In this document: in pieces, positions 1-8,063 of the stretch
Numbering within the stretch: position 1 is the stretch's first letter
How the letters are laid out: every line of letters begins with the position of its first letter
Source: Chitinophagaceae bacterium
GTDB taxonomy: Bacteria; Bacteroidota; Bacteroidia; Chitinophagales; Chitinophagaceae
NCBI GenBank assembly: GCA_016720585.1
Contig: JADKKH010000003.1
Coordinates: 1-19,001 of the forward strand
Direction: 5' to 3'
Length of the DNA stretch: 19,001 nucleotides
Notes under the pieces: model-generated
Seen by the model: only the letters and a program-made list of their open reading frames with translations
The model's database searches: none
Told to the model about the DNA's origin: nothing
Translations under genes and position numbers: made by a program

Positions 1-178
1 CTCTTGGAATCCTGGTAGAAATCTTTTGCCGTTCGTTTTAAATACTGGTTTTGTTGTTCCCTGGAATTGGGTTATTTATGGCATTTTTATCTGCACTTTG
101 GTGGGATTGGTGGCAGGTTTGTATCCGGCAATCAAAGCCGGTAAACTCAACCCCATTGAGGCTTTACGGTATGAATAA
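1..178 (+). CDS. ABC transporter permease, C-terminal end (MacB/FtsX type), partial
   Basis: Only the last 58 residues are in the window; the reading frame starts at base 2 and stops with TAA at 176-178. The visible part has a hydrophobic helix (around WNWVIYGIFICTLVGLVAG) followed by the ending LYPAIKAGKLNPIEALRYE. A last transmembrane helix followed by YPA-x-KA-x-x-x-x-PIEALRYE is the hallmark end of FtsX/MacB-type permeases, inner-membrane subunits of ABC systems that move substrates from the inner membrane or periplasm outward. The substrate cannot be told from this fragment. The frame is intact, unlike the genes just downstream. A probable terminator follows at 287-319, so it is likely not cotranscribed with the ExbB cluster. 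Confidence 0.85.
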   Translation, partial: SWNPGRNLLPFVLNTGFVVPWNWVIYGIFICTLVGLVAGLYPAIKAGKLNPIEALRYE

Positions 179-286
179 ACTTCCCGGATCTGGCGGCAAA
201 CCCGGTTTGACCTATTGTCTCTTATAATTCTTATCAATTTTTTTCTCCCGGACTTGTTCCATTTTGAAAAATTCCTTAACTTGACC

Positions 287-319
287 TCCTTCTCAAAAAA
301 TATAGAGAGGGGATTTTTT
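287..319 (+). terminator. Probable rho-independent terminator after the ABC permease
   Basis: TCCTTCTC (287-294) can pair with GAGAGGGG (305-312) to give an 8-bp stem with two G-T pairs and a 10-base A/T loop. It is followed by A and six T. It lies about 110 bases after the permease stop and before the promoter-like element of the exbB cluster, which is a sensible place for it. Moderate confidence because of the G-T pairs and fairly long loop. Confidence 0.45.
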
Positions 320-336
320 ATAAACTTTTTCTTAGC

Positions 337-370
337 ATTGTAACTCTGAAAAAGTTCGTATTTAACTTTG
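337..370 (+). promoter_or_regulatory. Bacteroidota-type promoter for the exbB-exbD-exbD-tonB cluster
   Basis: TAACTTTG at 363-370 matches the Bacteroidota -7 consensus TAnnTTTG exactly. ATTG at 337-340 is a three-of-four match to the -33 element TTTG, 22 bases upstream of it, slightly longer than usual. The exbB ATG is at 392, leaving a short leader. The rest of the 179-391 gap holds only the terminator above; no gene is seen in it. Seen in sequence; activity is inferred. Confidence 0.45.
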
Positions 371-391
371 CAAAAACTTAAAATTAAGATC

Positions 392-1249
392 ATGGCAGAA
401 ATTAAACCAACTGCATCCGTTAAGGCAGCATCGGTACAAGCAAAGAAGGAGTAATGCTATCTCATGGATTGCCCCCACCATGTTTTGTATCATCGCTGGT
501 TATAGTATCTGGCGGTTTATCCTTGGAGATCCTAAGGGATTTGAAGTGAAAAGTGAAGGCTTTCTGGCCCGAACATGCCAAACCTAAAGATGCCTTACAA
601 GGTTTTATGAAGGAGGAGTATTGTACCCCTGCTGATCGGTATGTTACTTATGGTAATTACGTTTTCTATTGAGCGGTATCTAACTATCCGTAAGGCTTTA
701 GGCGGTGGTTCTATTTCTGATTTTATTCGTAAGGTGCAATATCACCTTGCCAGCCGTCCCTTTGTGGATGCTGCTCTGAGTGAGTGCGACAAGCAACGCG
801 AATCTATCGGTAATGTAATAGAAAGCCAGTTTACGCCGGTACAAAAGAAATGATCAACGAGCGGAGGTAAGCACTGACCAAAAAGTGATTTCTATTCAAA
901 GAGAGAGTAAGAGGAGGCTACAGGCTTATGAACTTCCGATGCTGCGGAAAAACCTGGTGTTTCTTTCTACCATTACTTCGGTAGGTACGTTGAGCGCCCT
1001 GCTCGGTACGATCGTGGGTATGATTCCGTCATTCTCTGCCCTGGGTGCTGAAGGTGGTGGCGGTGCCGCGAGGGCGTTGGCGATAGGTATTTTCACACAG
1101 GCCCTGTATAATACCGCATTGGGTATCGGAACTTCCAACGTTGGCGTTAAGGATGTATAACGTATTTACTACCAAAATAGATTCTATTACCTATGGCATA
1201 GATGAATCGGGTTTACGCTGACACAAAGCTTTGCTTCCTGTATAAATAA
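392..1249 (+). CDS. exbB: MotA/TolQ/ExbB-type proton channel protein, frameshifted in this assembly
   Basis: Inner-membrane channel subunit that uses the proton motive force to energise TonB. The start ATG at 392 gives MAEIKPTASVKAAS, and the protein can be followed through at least seven frame changes (near 450, 560, 622, 860, 905, 1140, 1210 and 1238) to a TAA at 1247-1249 ending SFASLYK. Visible parts are a first membrane helix (SWIAPTMFCIIAGYSIWRF), a second with VPLLIGMLLMVITFSIERYL, and the conserved MotA/TolQ/ExbB core (ELPMLRKNLVFLSTITSVGT, then a Gly-rich stretch and ALYNTALGIGTS). The length of about 285 residues fits the Bacteroidota ExbB form with an N-terminal extension. The two exbD genes and tonB follow. 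All frames resume correctly, so I read the breaks as consensus errors rather than decay. Confidence 0.82.
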
Positions 1250-1318
1250 TCCGGGAAAAAAGGTTTTTTGTACAAAATTTAAAACCATTTTCATCTCAAT
1301 TCTAAACTATTGTAAAAA

Positions 1319-1972
1319 ATGCCAAGCGTTAAAATAAACAAGAAGAGTACGGATACAGATATGACCCCTTTTATGGACATAGCCTTCCCCTTATCCTTTC
1401 TTTTTTATCATGGCTACTGAAGTTCAATACGCCATAGGCAGTTCCGATTACTACTCCGAGTTCTGTTTTATGGCAAAAATTGCCGAAAACTAGTAAGTAA
1501 TGATCACGGTTGACTCAAGTAACCGCGTTTATTTCTCAGGCTGTCTGAAGGACAAAACAAAATTTGATGCGGTAATCCAGGCACTTAACAGTAGTCGGAG
1601 TCTTGGTCTTCACCCGCTGAGATGGCTAATTTCAAGCAAACCTTTATGGTGGGGTGTGCCATTCGGAGGCCTGAAACAGTTATTGGCTATGGATCCTAAA
1701 GACCAAGGAAATCTTAAACAACCGGGTATTCCTGTGATGGACTCTGCCAATAATGAATTAGTCTGTGGATTGGGGCAGCCAAAACAGCCTTTGCAGGGGA
1801 AGCGTTGAATTACCTGATAAAAGGCGACGGCCAGTCAAAATACCCGGCTTTCGAGGCTGTTGTCAGTGCTTTGAAAAGAAATGATGAGTTTAAATATAAC
1901 CTGGTTACAGCACTGGATGATGTGCCATCAAATCTGGAACTGGATAAAGTAAACAGGCGGCTAACTAAATAA
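1319..1972 (+). CDS. exbD: ExbD/TolR-type biopolymer transport protein (first copy), frameshifted
   Basis: ExbD subunit of the TonB motor: one membrane helix plus a periplasmic domain. The start ATG at 1319 gives MPSVKINKKSTDTDMTPFMD, the conserved cytoplasmic start of Bacteroidota ExbD in which the Asp of TPFxD is the proton-carrying residue. The helix follows (LILSFFIMAT in restored frame). The middle runs in one frame from about 1500 to 1770 (including VMITVDSSNR and GLKQLLAMDPKDQGN). The end is read as NELVWWIGAAKTAF, LNYLIKGDGQSKYPAFEAVV and RRLTK, with TAA at 1970-1972. Frame changes lie near 1385-1410, 1480-1500, 1545, 1605, 1755-1775 and 1800. The restored length of about 217 residues matches the longer ExbD variant of this phylum. 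It sits 69 bases after exbB and 25 before the second exbD. Confidence 0.8.
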
Positions 1973-1997
1973 TATTAACAATTAAAGACCTCTTTAT

Positions 1998-2624
1998 ATG
2001 TCAAGTATAGATACCAGCAGTGAAGGTGGTGGTCACAAAAAAGGACCAGGTGTAAAAAGGCCAAAAACTTTCTACCGGGTGGACACTGACACCCATGGTG
2101 GATCTGGGTTTTCTGCTGATCACATTTTTCGTTTTACGGCTACCATGACTCCCACAACCCTGGACCTGAACATGCCCAAGGATATAAAAAATCCTGAGGA
2201 GCAGACAGAGGCTAAAGAAACCGGAGTATTGAGCATCATGCTTGGAAAAGGGAACCAGGTATTATTATGAGGAAAACTTGACCGTTGATGCCACAGGCAA
2301 TAATTTTAAGCAAACCACTTTTTAAAGGCATCCGCCAGATCATCATCGACAAGAAAAAAGGATGTAACGGGCCGGCATGTACACGATGAGTCCTAAGAAA
2401 ACCCGGGATAAAGCCAAAGAAAGAGGCGATCCTGAGTGGGAGAAATCCTGTTTGGACAGGGATTTTGTGGTGATCATAAAACCGACGAGATGCTACCTAT
2501 ACCAATACCGTGGATATTCTGGATGAAATGACCATCAACCAGAAGAACCCATGCCATGGTTAAAATCTTACCACAGGAATATGAGTTGATACAGGCCACA
2601 GAAAGGAATAATGGCATAAAATAA
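1998..2624 (+). CDS. exbD: ExbD/TolR-type biopolymer transport protein (second copy), frameshifted
   Basis: Second ExbD paralogue. The ATG at 1998 gives MSSIDTSSEGGGHKKGPGVK, a Gly/Lys-rich cytoplasmic leader typical of the second ExbD in Bacteroidota clusters. After a frame change near 2070 the TPMVDLGF-like membrane entry is recognisable, followed by FFVFTATMT-like sequence, LDLNMPKDIKN and a periplasmic domain (GVLSIMLGKGNQV, then FKGIRQIIIDKK, VVIKPTDDATYTNTVDILDE). It ends AMVKILPQEYELIQATE-RNNGIK with TAA at 2622-2624. Frame changes lie near 2070, 2120, 2260, 2330, 2360, 2420, 2480 and 2560. Two different ExbD subunits side by side are usual in this phylum. The residue equivalent to the proton-carrying Asp falls in a damaged stretch, so I cannot state it from the raw bases alone. 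Confidence 0.78.
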
Positions 2625-2675
2625 GCGGTGATAATTATGGAATTAATACTGCTGGTATCTAATTTAAAGTAACGT

Positions 2676-3491
2676 ATGGAAGCCAACAAAATATTATCTG
2701 CCGACATTCTTGACCTGATCCCCGAGGACAGGAATAAAGATTACGGCGCCTATGAGTTGCGGAAAACATATAACCGCCGCATTACCCGTGCCTCATCATT
2801 ACGGCTTCGGTGGCCTTATTAGCTTTAATTGGTTCAGTCCTGGCAAGTTCATTTGCGGGCGAAAAAACCAAAAATTCAAACAGCAGGAAATTAACCTGGC
2901 TGATATAAAACAGGAAGAAAAGAAAGTGATTCCACCGCCACCACCGCCTCCCCAAAGTGGAGCCTCCCAAAGTGGAAATGAAACAATTCACCCTCCGGTT
3001 ATTAAAAAGGATGAGGAAGTGGAAAAGCCACCGCCCCGCAAGAAGAGTTAAAGATGCTAAGATTGATGTGGTTAACCGGAAGGTATCAAGGATGATAATA
3101 TTGCCACCCGGTTCAGATAGATGAAGGCAAGCAGATTGTAGAAGAAAAAAAGAAGACGACGAGAATAAGATATTTGACAAAGTGGAAATTGAAGCCAGCT
3201 TCCCCGGTGGCGACAGCAATGGCGTCAGTACCTGGAAAGAAATGCCAATGGCTGGTGGCAACTGATAACGGCGCTCCCGGAAGGCACCTATACGACCGTT
3301 GTTCAGTTTGTAGTTGATAAAGAAGGAAATATCAGTGATGTTAGGTCATTAACAAATCATGGATACGGAATGGAAGAAGAGGCCATGCGGGTAATTAAAA
3401 AGGTCCCAAATGGAATGCAGCCGTGCAAAATGGCCGGCAGGGTAAAGCCTACCGTAAACAACCTATCACCTTCCAGGTGCAGGGCGAATAA
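2676..3491 (+). CDS. tonB: TonB family energy transducer, frameshifted
   Basis: Spans the periplasm and passes energy from ExbBD to outer-membrane TonB-dependent transporters such as the SusC encoded downstream. The ATG at 2676 gives MEANKILSADILDLIPEDRN followed by KDYGAYELRKTYNRR, a cytoplasmic leader characteristic of Bacteroidota TonB. A membrane helix (ITASVALLALIGSVLASSF in restored frame) follows. Next comes a periplasmic Pro/Lys/Glu-rich spacer including PPPPPPPKVEPPKVE at about 2930-2970 and PPVIKKDEEVEKPPP. The C-terminal TonB domain contains SFPGGDSKWRQYLERN, GTYTTVVQFVVDKEGNIS, HGYGMEEEAMRVIKK and YRKQPITFQVQGE, with TAA at 3489-3491. Frame changes lie near 2780, 2952, 3038, 3080, 3105, 3150, 3220, 3255, 3400 and 3440. 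An intrinsic terminator lies 19 bases downstream, closing the cluster. Confidence 0.85.
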
Positions 3492-3510
3492 AGAATATTT
3501 TCACCTGATT

Positions 3511-3548
3511 AAAATCCTTCAGTTGACACTGGAGGATTTTTTGTTTTT
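3511..3548 (+). terminator. Strong rho-independent terminator closing the exbB-tonB cluster
   Basis: AAAATCCTTCAGT (3511-3523) pairs with ACTGGAGGATTTT (3528-3540) across the 4-base loop TGAC, giving a 13-bp stem with a single G-T pair. The stem is followed by a T-rich run broken by one G (to 3547). It begins 19 bases after the tonB stop and ends about 34 bases before mnmE, so mnmE probably has its own promoter. Confidence 0.85.
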
Positions 3549-3581
3549 ACAGGTTGGCCAATCAAATCTATTTTTGGTGAG

Positions 3582-4964
3582 ATGATGAACAAACTTACAG
3601 GCTGGGATGATACGATTGTGGCTTTGGCAACTCCACCGGGTGTAGGTGCGATAGGGGTCATCCGGCTGAGTGGCAGCAATGCTATTACTATCGCTAATGA
3701 ATTATTTCCTGCTAAAAATTTACTGATTCAGCCATCCCATACAATACATGTTGGATTTTTAAAAGACGCCGGAAAAGCCCTGGATGAAGTCGTTCTGTCT
3801 CTATATAAAAATCCCCGTTCATATACCGGCGAGGATGTGGTGGAAATTAGTTGTCATGGTTCTCCTTATATACAGCAGCAAATAATTGAATCCTGTATCA
3901 GAAATGGGGCACGACTGGCTAGCTTCAGGTGAGTTTACCCAACGGGCTTTTTTAAAGGGTAAAATGGACCTTGGCACAGGCGGAAGCAGTTGCAGATCTA
4001 ATTGCATCCAATACAGCGGCTTCTCAAAAAGCCGCATTACATACAATCGGGGCGGGTTTTCAGAAAATTTAAAAGAATTACGGGAAAGGCTGATCCGTTT
4101 TTCTGCCTTGATCGAACTGGAGCTGGATTTTTTCGCAGGAAGACGTGGAGTTTGCTGACCGGAAACAGTTTTACGAATTGACCGGAGTGCTAACTGAATC
4201 AACCAATCAACTGGTTACTTCATTTGCACTCGGTAATGTTATCCGAATGGGGTCAGTGTGGCTATCATCGGCAAACCAAATGCCGGCAAGTCCACTTTAT
4301 TAAACAGCCTCCTGAATGAGAACCGGGCCATTGTAAGTGATACCCGGGACAACGCGGGGATACCATTGAAGAAGTTATCAATATTGATGGCATCCTGTTC
4401 CGGTTAATTGATACAGCGGGGATTCGTCAGCATGCGGCGATAGTATTGAAAGTGCCGGGATAGAAAGAAGCCTGGAAAAAAATGAAACAGGCGGATATAG
4501 TATTGTATTTATTTGATGCCGCTGAAACAAAGGAAGAAGTGCAGAGCAGAAAATCAGATTTTGAACAACAGCAGCTAAATTATTTACTCGTAGCCAATAA
4601 AATTGATGTGGCTGGTGAAGAAACGGCCCGGGGTAAATTCGGGGAGATGGATAAAGTGGTATTCATTTCCGCCAAACTGCATTTACATACGGATCTGTTG
4701 AAACGAAGTATGGTGGATGTAGTGTTACAGGGACAGGTTCAGACGGAAAATACGATCATTACCAATGCCAGGCATTATCATGCCCTGAAAGAAGTAAGTA
4801 AATCATTGGATGAAATTAAAAACGGATTGGATAACAAACTGCCCGGCGACCTGCTGGCACTGGATATCCGCCGCTGTCTTTATTACCTGGGTGAGATCAC
4901 CGGTGAGATCACCAATGAGGATCAGCTGGATTATATATTTTCGAAGTTTTGTATCGGAAAGTAA
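3582..4964 (+). CDS. mnmE: tRNA uridine-5-carboxymethylaminomethyl modification GTPase MnmE, frameshifted
   Basis: MnmE works with MnmG in the cytoplasm to modify the wobble uridine of certain tRNAs. The N-terminal domain is clear (LTGWDDTIVALATPPGVGAI then GVIRLSG). The G domain shows the P-loop GKPNAGKST (about 4270), a restored G2 region SDIPGTTRDTIEE (4335-4370), DTAGIR (4410-4427) and NKID (4597-4608). The protein ends FCIGK, with the conserved catalytic Cys of the C-terminal CIGK motif. Single-base frame changes lie near 3925, 3970, 4045, 4125, 4245, 4345 and 4440, all with family sequence resuming on the other side, so a functional gene is inferred. ATG occurs at both 3582 and 3585; the second gives the usual MNKLTGWDD start. 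TATTTTTG at 3569-3576 matches TAnnTTTG but sits so close to the start that the mRNA would be leaderless, so I do not call it a promoter. Confidence 0.9.
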
Positions 4965-4980
4965 TAATTGGATTCCCAAA

Positions 4981-7865
4981 CTATTTTTTTTGTAAATTAA
5001 TCAGATAGTCAAACAGGTTTGCTTCAGAAGGAAGTTGAAGCTTCTTACGCAAACGATACCGGCTGATTTCAACACCCCGGACGGAAATATTCATCAATTG
5101 GGCTATTTCTTTTGTTGATAAATTCATCCGCAGGTAGGCACAGAGTTTTAATTCATTGGGCGTGATCGTGGGATGTTTCTCCTTCAGACCAACCATAAAA
5201 TCACTGTGTACTTTATCAAAATGTTTGGCAAAGCTTTCCCACTCTTTGTCCAGGTTGTCATCCTCCGAAAGGGTCTTGATCATTTTCTTAAGCCCGGCTG
5301 CCGCCAGGGTTTTCCAGGCCTTTCATAACATGTGATAATTCGCTTTTGATCTTGAAAGCAATTCACCTTTTTTACCAGGTGCATGGCCGAAGATGCCATT
5401 TCAGCGTTTTTAAAACTCATATCGGCTTCCAGCTTTTCATTACGCAAGGCCACTAATTTGCTTTCAGTTTTGTTCAGCTCCAATTCATGGATATACAGCA
5501 GTCTTTTTGTTCTTCCTCATATTTTGATTGTTGTTTACTGAATTTTTTCTTCTGACGTCTGTATAATAAAAATATGATTGTGCTCAACAGGAAAAAGGAC
5601 TGATAATTTGGCCCAAACAGTCAGGTACCAGGGCGGGAGCATGGTAAAAGTGTAAGAAGCAGGAACGGATTCATTACCCAGGTTACTTCTTACTTTCACT
5701 TCGAATGTATAGGTTCCCGCGGGTAAATGGGTGTATTCTTTTTCAGTTCGATTGGTCCAGTCAGACCAGTTTTCGTCAAATCCTTTAAGCCGGTACCTGT
5801 ATTCCAGATTTGACTGGTAACCGAAAAGAGAAGAAGAAAATTCAAAGTGAATGTTTTTCCATTGGTAACTAACTTCAGCAATGTTCCTGGGATCCTGGAT
5901 CTGTTTTTCATTTACCTCCCTAAAATATCCTCCAAACAGCAGGCTGTCTCTTTTATTGATGATTCTCACAGATCGGATCTGTACCTGGAGATTTGGTATG
6001 GTTTGTTTATATTTTTCATAATTGATATGAAAGAACCCCTTTTCCCCGCCCAGGAAAATATTATTTTCATTGACCGGGTAAATAAATTCAAACCCGCTCA
6101 GCATTTTATTATTTAGTTCGGGTAAATAGATCAGGGAAGGTTCTTTACCGGTCAGGTCAATGACCCCCAGTGTTTTTTCATGAACAAACCACACATTCCC
6201 GGCTAAGTCTTCTTTCAGGTAGCGGATACTTTGGCCACCCAATATTTTTTGATAATATGGGGATTGTTCAAAACGATCTTTTTGGGGGTTGTACAAAAAA
6301 ACACCTTTTTCTGTGGCGGCGACCACTTCGTTTTTAATTTTATATACGTGGTTGTTAAGTATGGAAGGCAGCCCGTTTTTTTCTGTATAGACCTTGACTA
6401 CAAACCCTTCATTTGTACTCATGATTTTAAAAAGACCATGATAAGGATGCGACACCCAGATCTGATCCTCGGCATCAATGGTAACAAACCGTGATGATTC
6501 CTGGAAACCGGGAATTGGAGTACCCCCGATAAATCGCCCATTATTATAATTGAAGAGTTCCAGGCCATTATAATTTCCTGCAACAATTTTTGAAACGGGG
6601 AATACGGAAGAAAGTGGAACAAAATTCCAAAAACCCGGATTGGAGGAAATTAAAATGGCTTGGTTATCTTTTATTTCAAATGCTCCTTCATGGTGCCCCA
6701 GTAATAATTGATTATTGATTTCCGCGAGGGACCAGGCTTGGCCTTTTGTATTTGTTACCGGAGTAAAAATACCTTTACTGAAACTTAGATCCGGGGTGGG
6801 CTGAAGCACCACACTGAACAATCCATTTGAAGTGCCGATAAACAGGCGATTGTCATGGATGATGGACGTGTATCCTGATCCATCCTGAGTGGAAGGATTG
6901 ATTTGTTTTATAGCGGTGTTATAGGTAATCAGATCAATTCCGTTATCAAGCCCCAGCCATAAATTATTTTGATTGTCCAGGAAAATGCTCAAAACATTAT
7001 TGTTCTGCAAGCCTTCCTTTTTCGAAAAACTCTGGATCAGGTTTCCGTTCAGGTCAATGATATAAACACCACTATTATTGGTAGCTAAGGCTATCCAGCT
7101 ATTATTTAATAAAGTGGCCGCATAAATTCGTTCACTTTCAAACAGCTGATTATTGGCGGAGGGCAGTTTTGAAATACCTGTTTCGGTAAGAATAAACAAG
7201 CCGTTCTTTAAAGTAGTGATCAGGGCACTGTCTTTCTGTATGGCTAAAATACCCGTAACAAGGTCATTTGCCGGTAAGGTATTTTTCTCCAGGAGTGGCT
7301 TCCAGATATTGTTTTCGAAATTCAGTAACCCTGTTTTGTTATCCTGGGCGTATAGATGGTTATTACATACTCCTAAATAGGACCATTCCGACAGGGCATT
7401 ATAGGTCGCAACAGCTTCATTGGTAAATTTGAATATCTTATTTAGTGTCCGGAAGTAGATATCCTTTTTGAAAGTGAGAATATCCCAAACGTCACCAAAG
7501 GATCGGTCTTTGCCCGGAATAAATTGGGTTAACGAATGGTATTTCAGCTGACCATTGGAAGCCGGGGAAAAATAACCTAACTCATCCTGCCCTCCCACAT
7601 AAATTTTATTATCCGAACTTATTTCAACGGATCGTACTACCGTTTTATTCGGAAGGGGGTAAAGATTCCAGTTTTTCCCATTAAAGGAAAGAAGTCCTTC
7701 ATTATTCGCAACATATAGAATACCATTATTATCCTGTTTAATATCCCAGTTTTGAAGGCCACCGGAATAAGCCTGTTTAGAATAGTTGATTACGTCGGGT
7801 AGGCCAATTGTATTTTGGCAAAAAAGAGTTACCGGTAAACAAATAAGTAAAATCAGTGTTTTCAT
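4981..7865 (-). CDS. Membrane-anchored PUL regulator: Reg_prop propeller, Y_Y_Y domain, LuxR-type HTH (frameshifted near its 3' end)
   Basis: Likely senses a glycan breakdown product in the periplasm and controls the divergent PUL. The start at 7865 gives a signal peptide (MKTLILLICLPVTLFCQN). Residues about 25-650 are propeller-like Reg_prop repeats (NGILYVANNEGLLSFNG, NNLWLGLDNGIDLI, GNVWFVHEKTLGVIDL). Residues about 655-745 are a Y_Y_Y domain (YRYRLKGFDENWSDW, LPAGTYTFEVKVRS). After a frame change at about 5590-5597 one membrane helix follows (WAKLSVLFLLSTIIFLLY), then Lys-rich and coiled-coil-like sequence (ELELNKTESKLVALRNEKLE). The C-terminal HTH contains NELKLCAYLRMNLSTKEIAQ and GVEISRYRLRKKL. 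Other frame changes are near 5501-5508, 5335 and 5300. There is no histidine kinase or receiver domain, so this is a one-component membrane regulator, not a hybrid two-component system. Restored length is about 960 residues, usual for the type. Its stop is 16 bases from the convergent mnmE stop. Confidence 0.87.
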
Positions 7866-7879
7866 TCTGTAAAACAGAA
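7865..7879. promoter_or_regulatory. Perfect 15-bp palindrome at the regulator start codon
   Basis: TTCTGT (7865-7870), AAA, ACAGAA (7874-7879) is a perfect 6-bp inverted repeat with a 3-base spacer. Its first base is the start codon of the minus-strand regulator gene. It could be an autoregulatory operator or a small hairpin at the translation start. The palindrome is seen directly; the function is only inferred, and short A/T-rich palindromes can arise by chance. Confidence 0.3.
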
Positions 7880-7910
7880 ATTATAGTGTGAATGTATAAA
7901 ATAATTGGAT

Positions 7911-7977
7911 GATGTAGTAATGATGAGGTTTAAATATATTGAAAATCAATTATTTATATTTTTAGATGTAGTAATGA
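7911..7977. repeat. Two perfect 13-bp direct repeats in the divergent regulator/susC gap (candidate operator)
   Basis: GATGTAGTAATGA occurs at 7911-7923 and again at 7965-7977, 54 bp start to start, close to five helical turns. The two copies flank a short inverted repeat ATTGA-AAA-TCAAT (7938-7950). They lie in the 198-bp gap between the regulator and susC, upstream of susC by about 90 bases. Such a repeat between a regulator and its divergent target is a natural candidate for the regulator's binding site; that role is inference. The rest of the gap is A/T-rich with no coding sequence. Confidence 0.5.
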
Positions 7978-8063
7978 AGTGGCAGTTTATTTTTTTGGTG
8001 TAGGGGAGGCTGATAATTTGCATCCCGGTTATTTCCTCTTTTTAAATAATAAAACGATTGCAT

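Noticed and set aside
76..393. Minus-strand open frame of 105 codons
   Set aside because: Overlaps the permease end, a terminator and a promoter-like element; low-complexity Lys/Arg-rich translation with no family character.
1256..1269. A6-GG-T6 inverted repeat after exbB as a terminator
   Set aside because: Only A-T pairs and a two-base loop; would not form a stable terminator, and exbD needs to be expressed with exbB.
2782..3261. Minus-strand open frame of 159 codons opposite tonB
   Set aside because: Antisense to the restored TonB sequence, including its Pro-rich spacer and C-terminal domain; its apparent length is due to codon bias of the real gene.
392..3491. Treating the exbB-tonB genes as a decaying pseudogene cluster
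   Set aside because: Every frame resumes with full family similarity to the natural stop codon, there are no large deletions, and the same error pattern hits mnmE.
7994..8020. Possible susC promoter TTTG (7994-7997) and ATAATTTG (8013-8020)
   Set aside because: The spacing of 15 bases is too short and the TA of TAnnTTTG is not matched; too weak to call as a feature.
8058..8063. Upstream in-frame TTG start for SusC
   Set aside because: The ATG at 8064 gives a standard signal peptide start (MKKIF) and is the more likely start.
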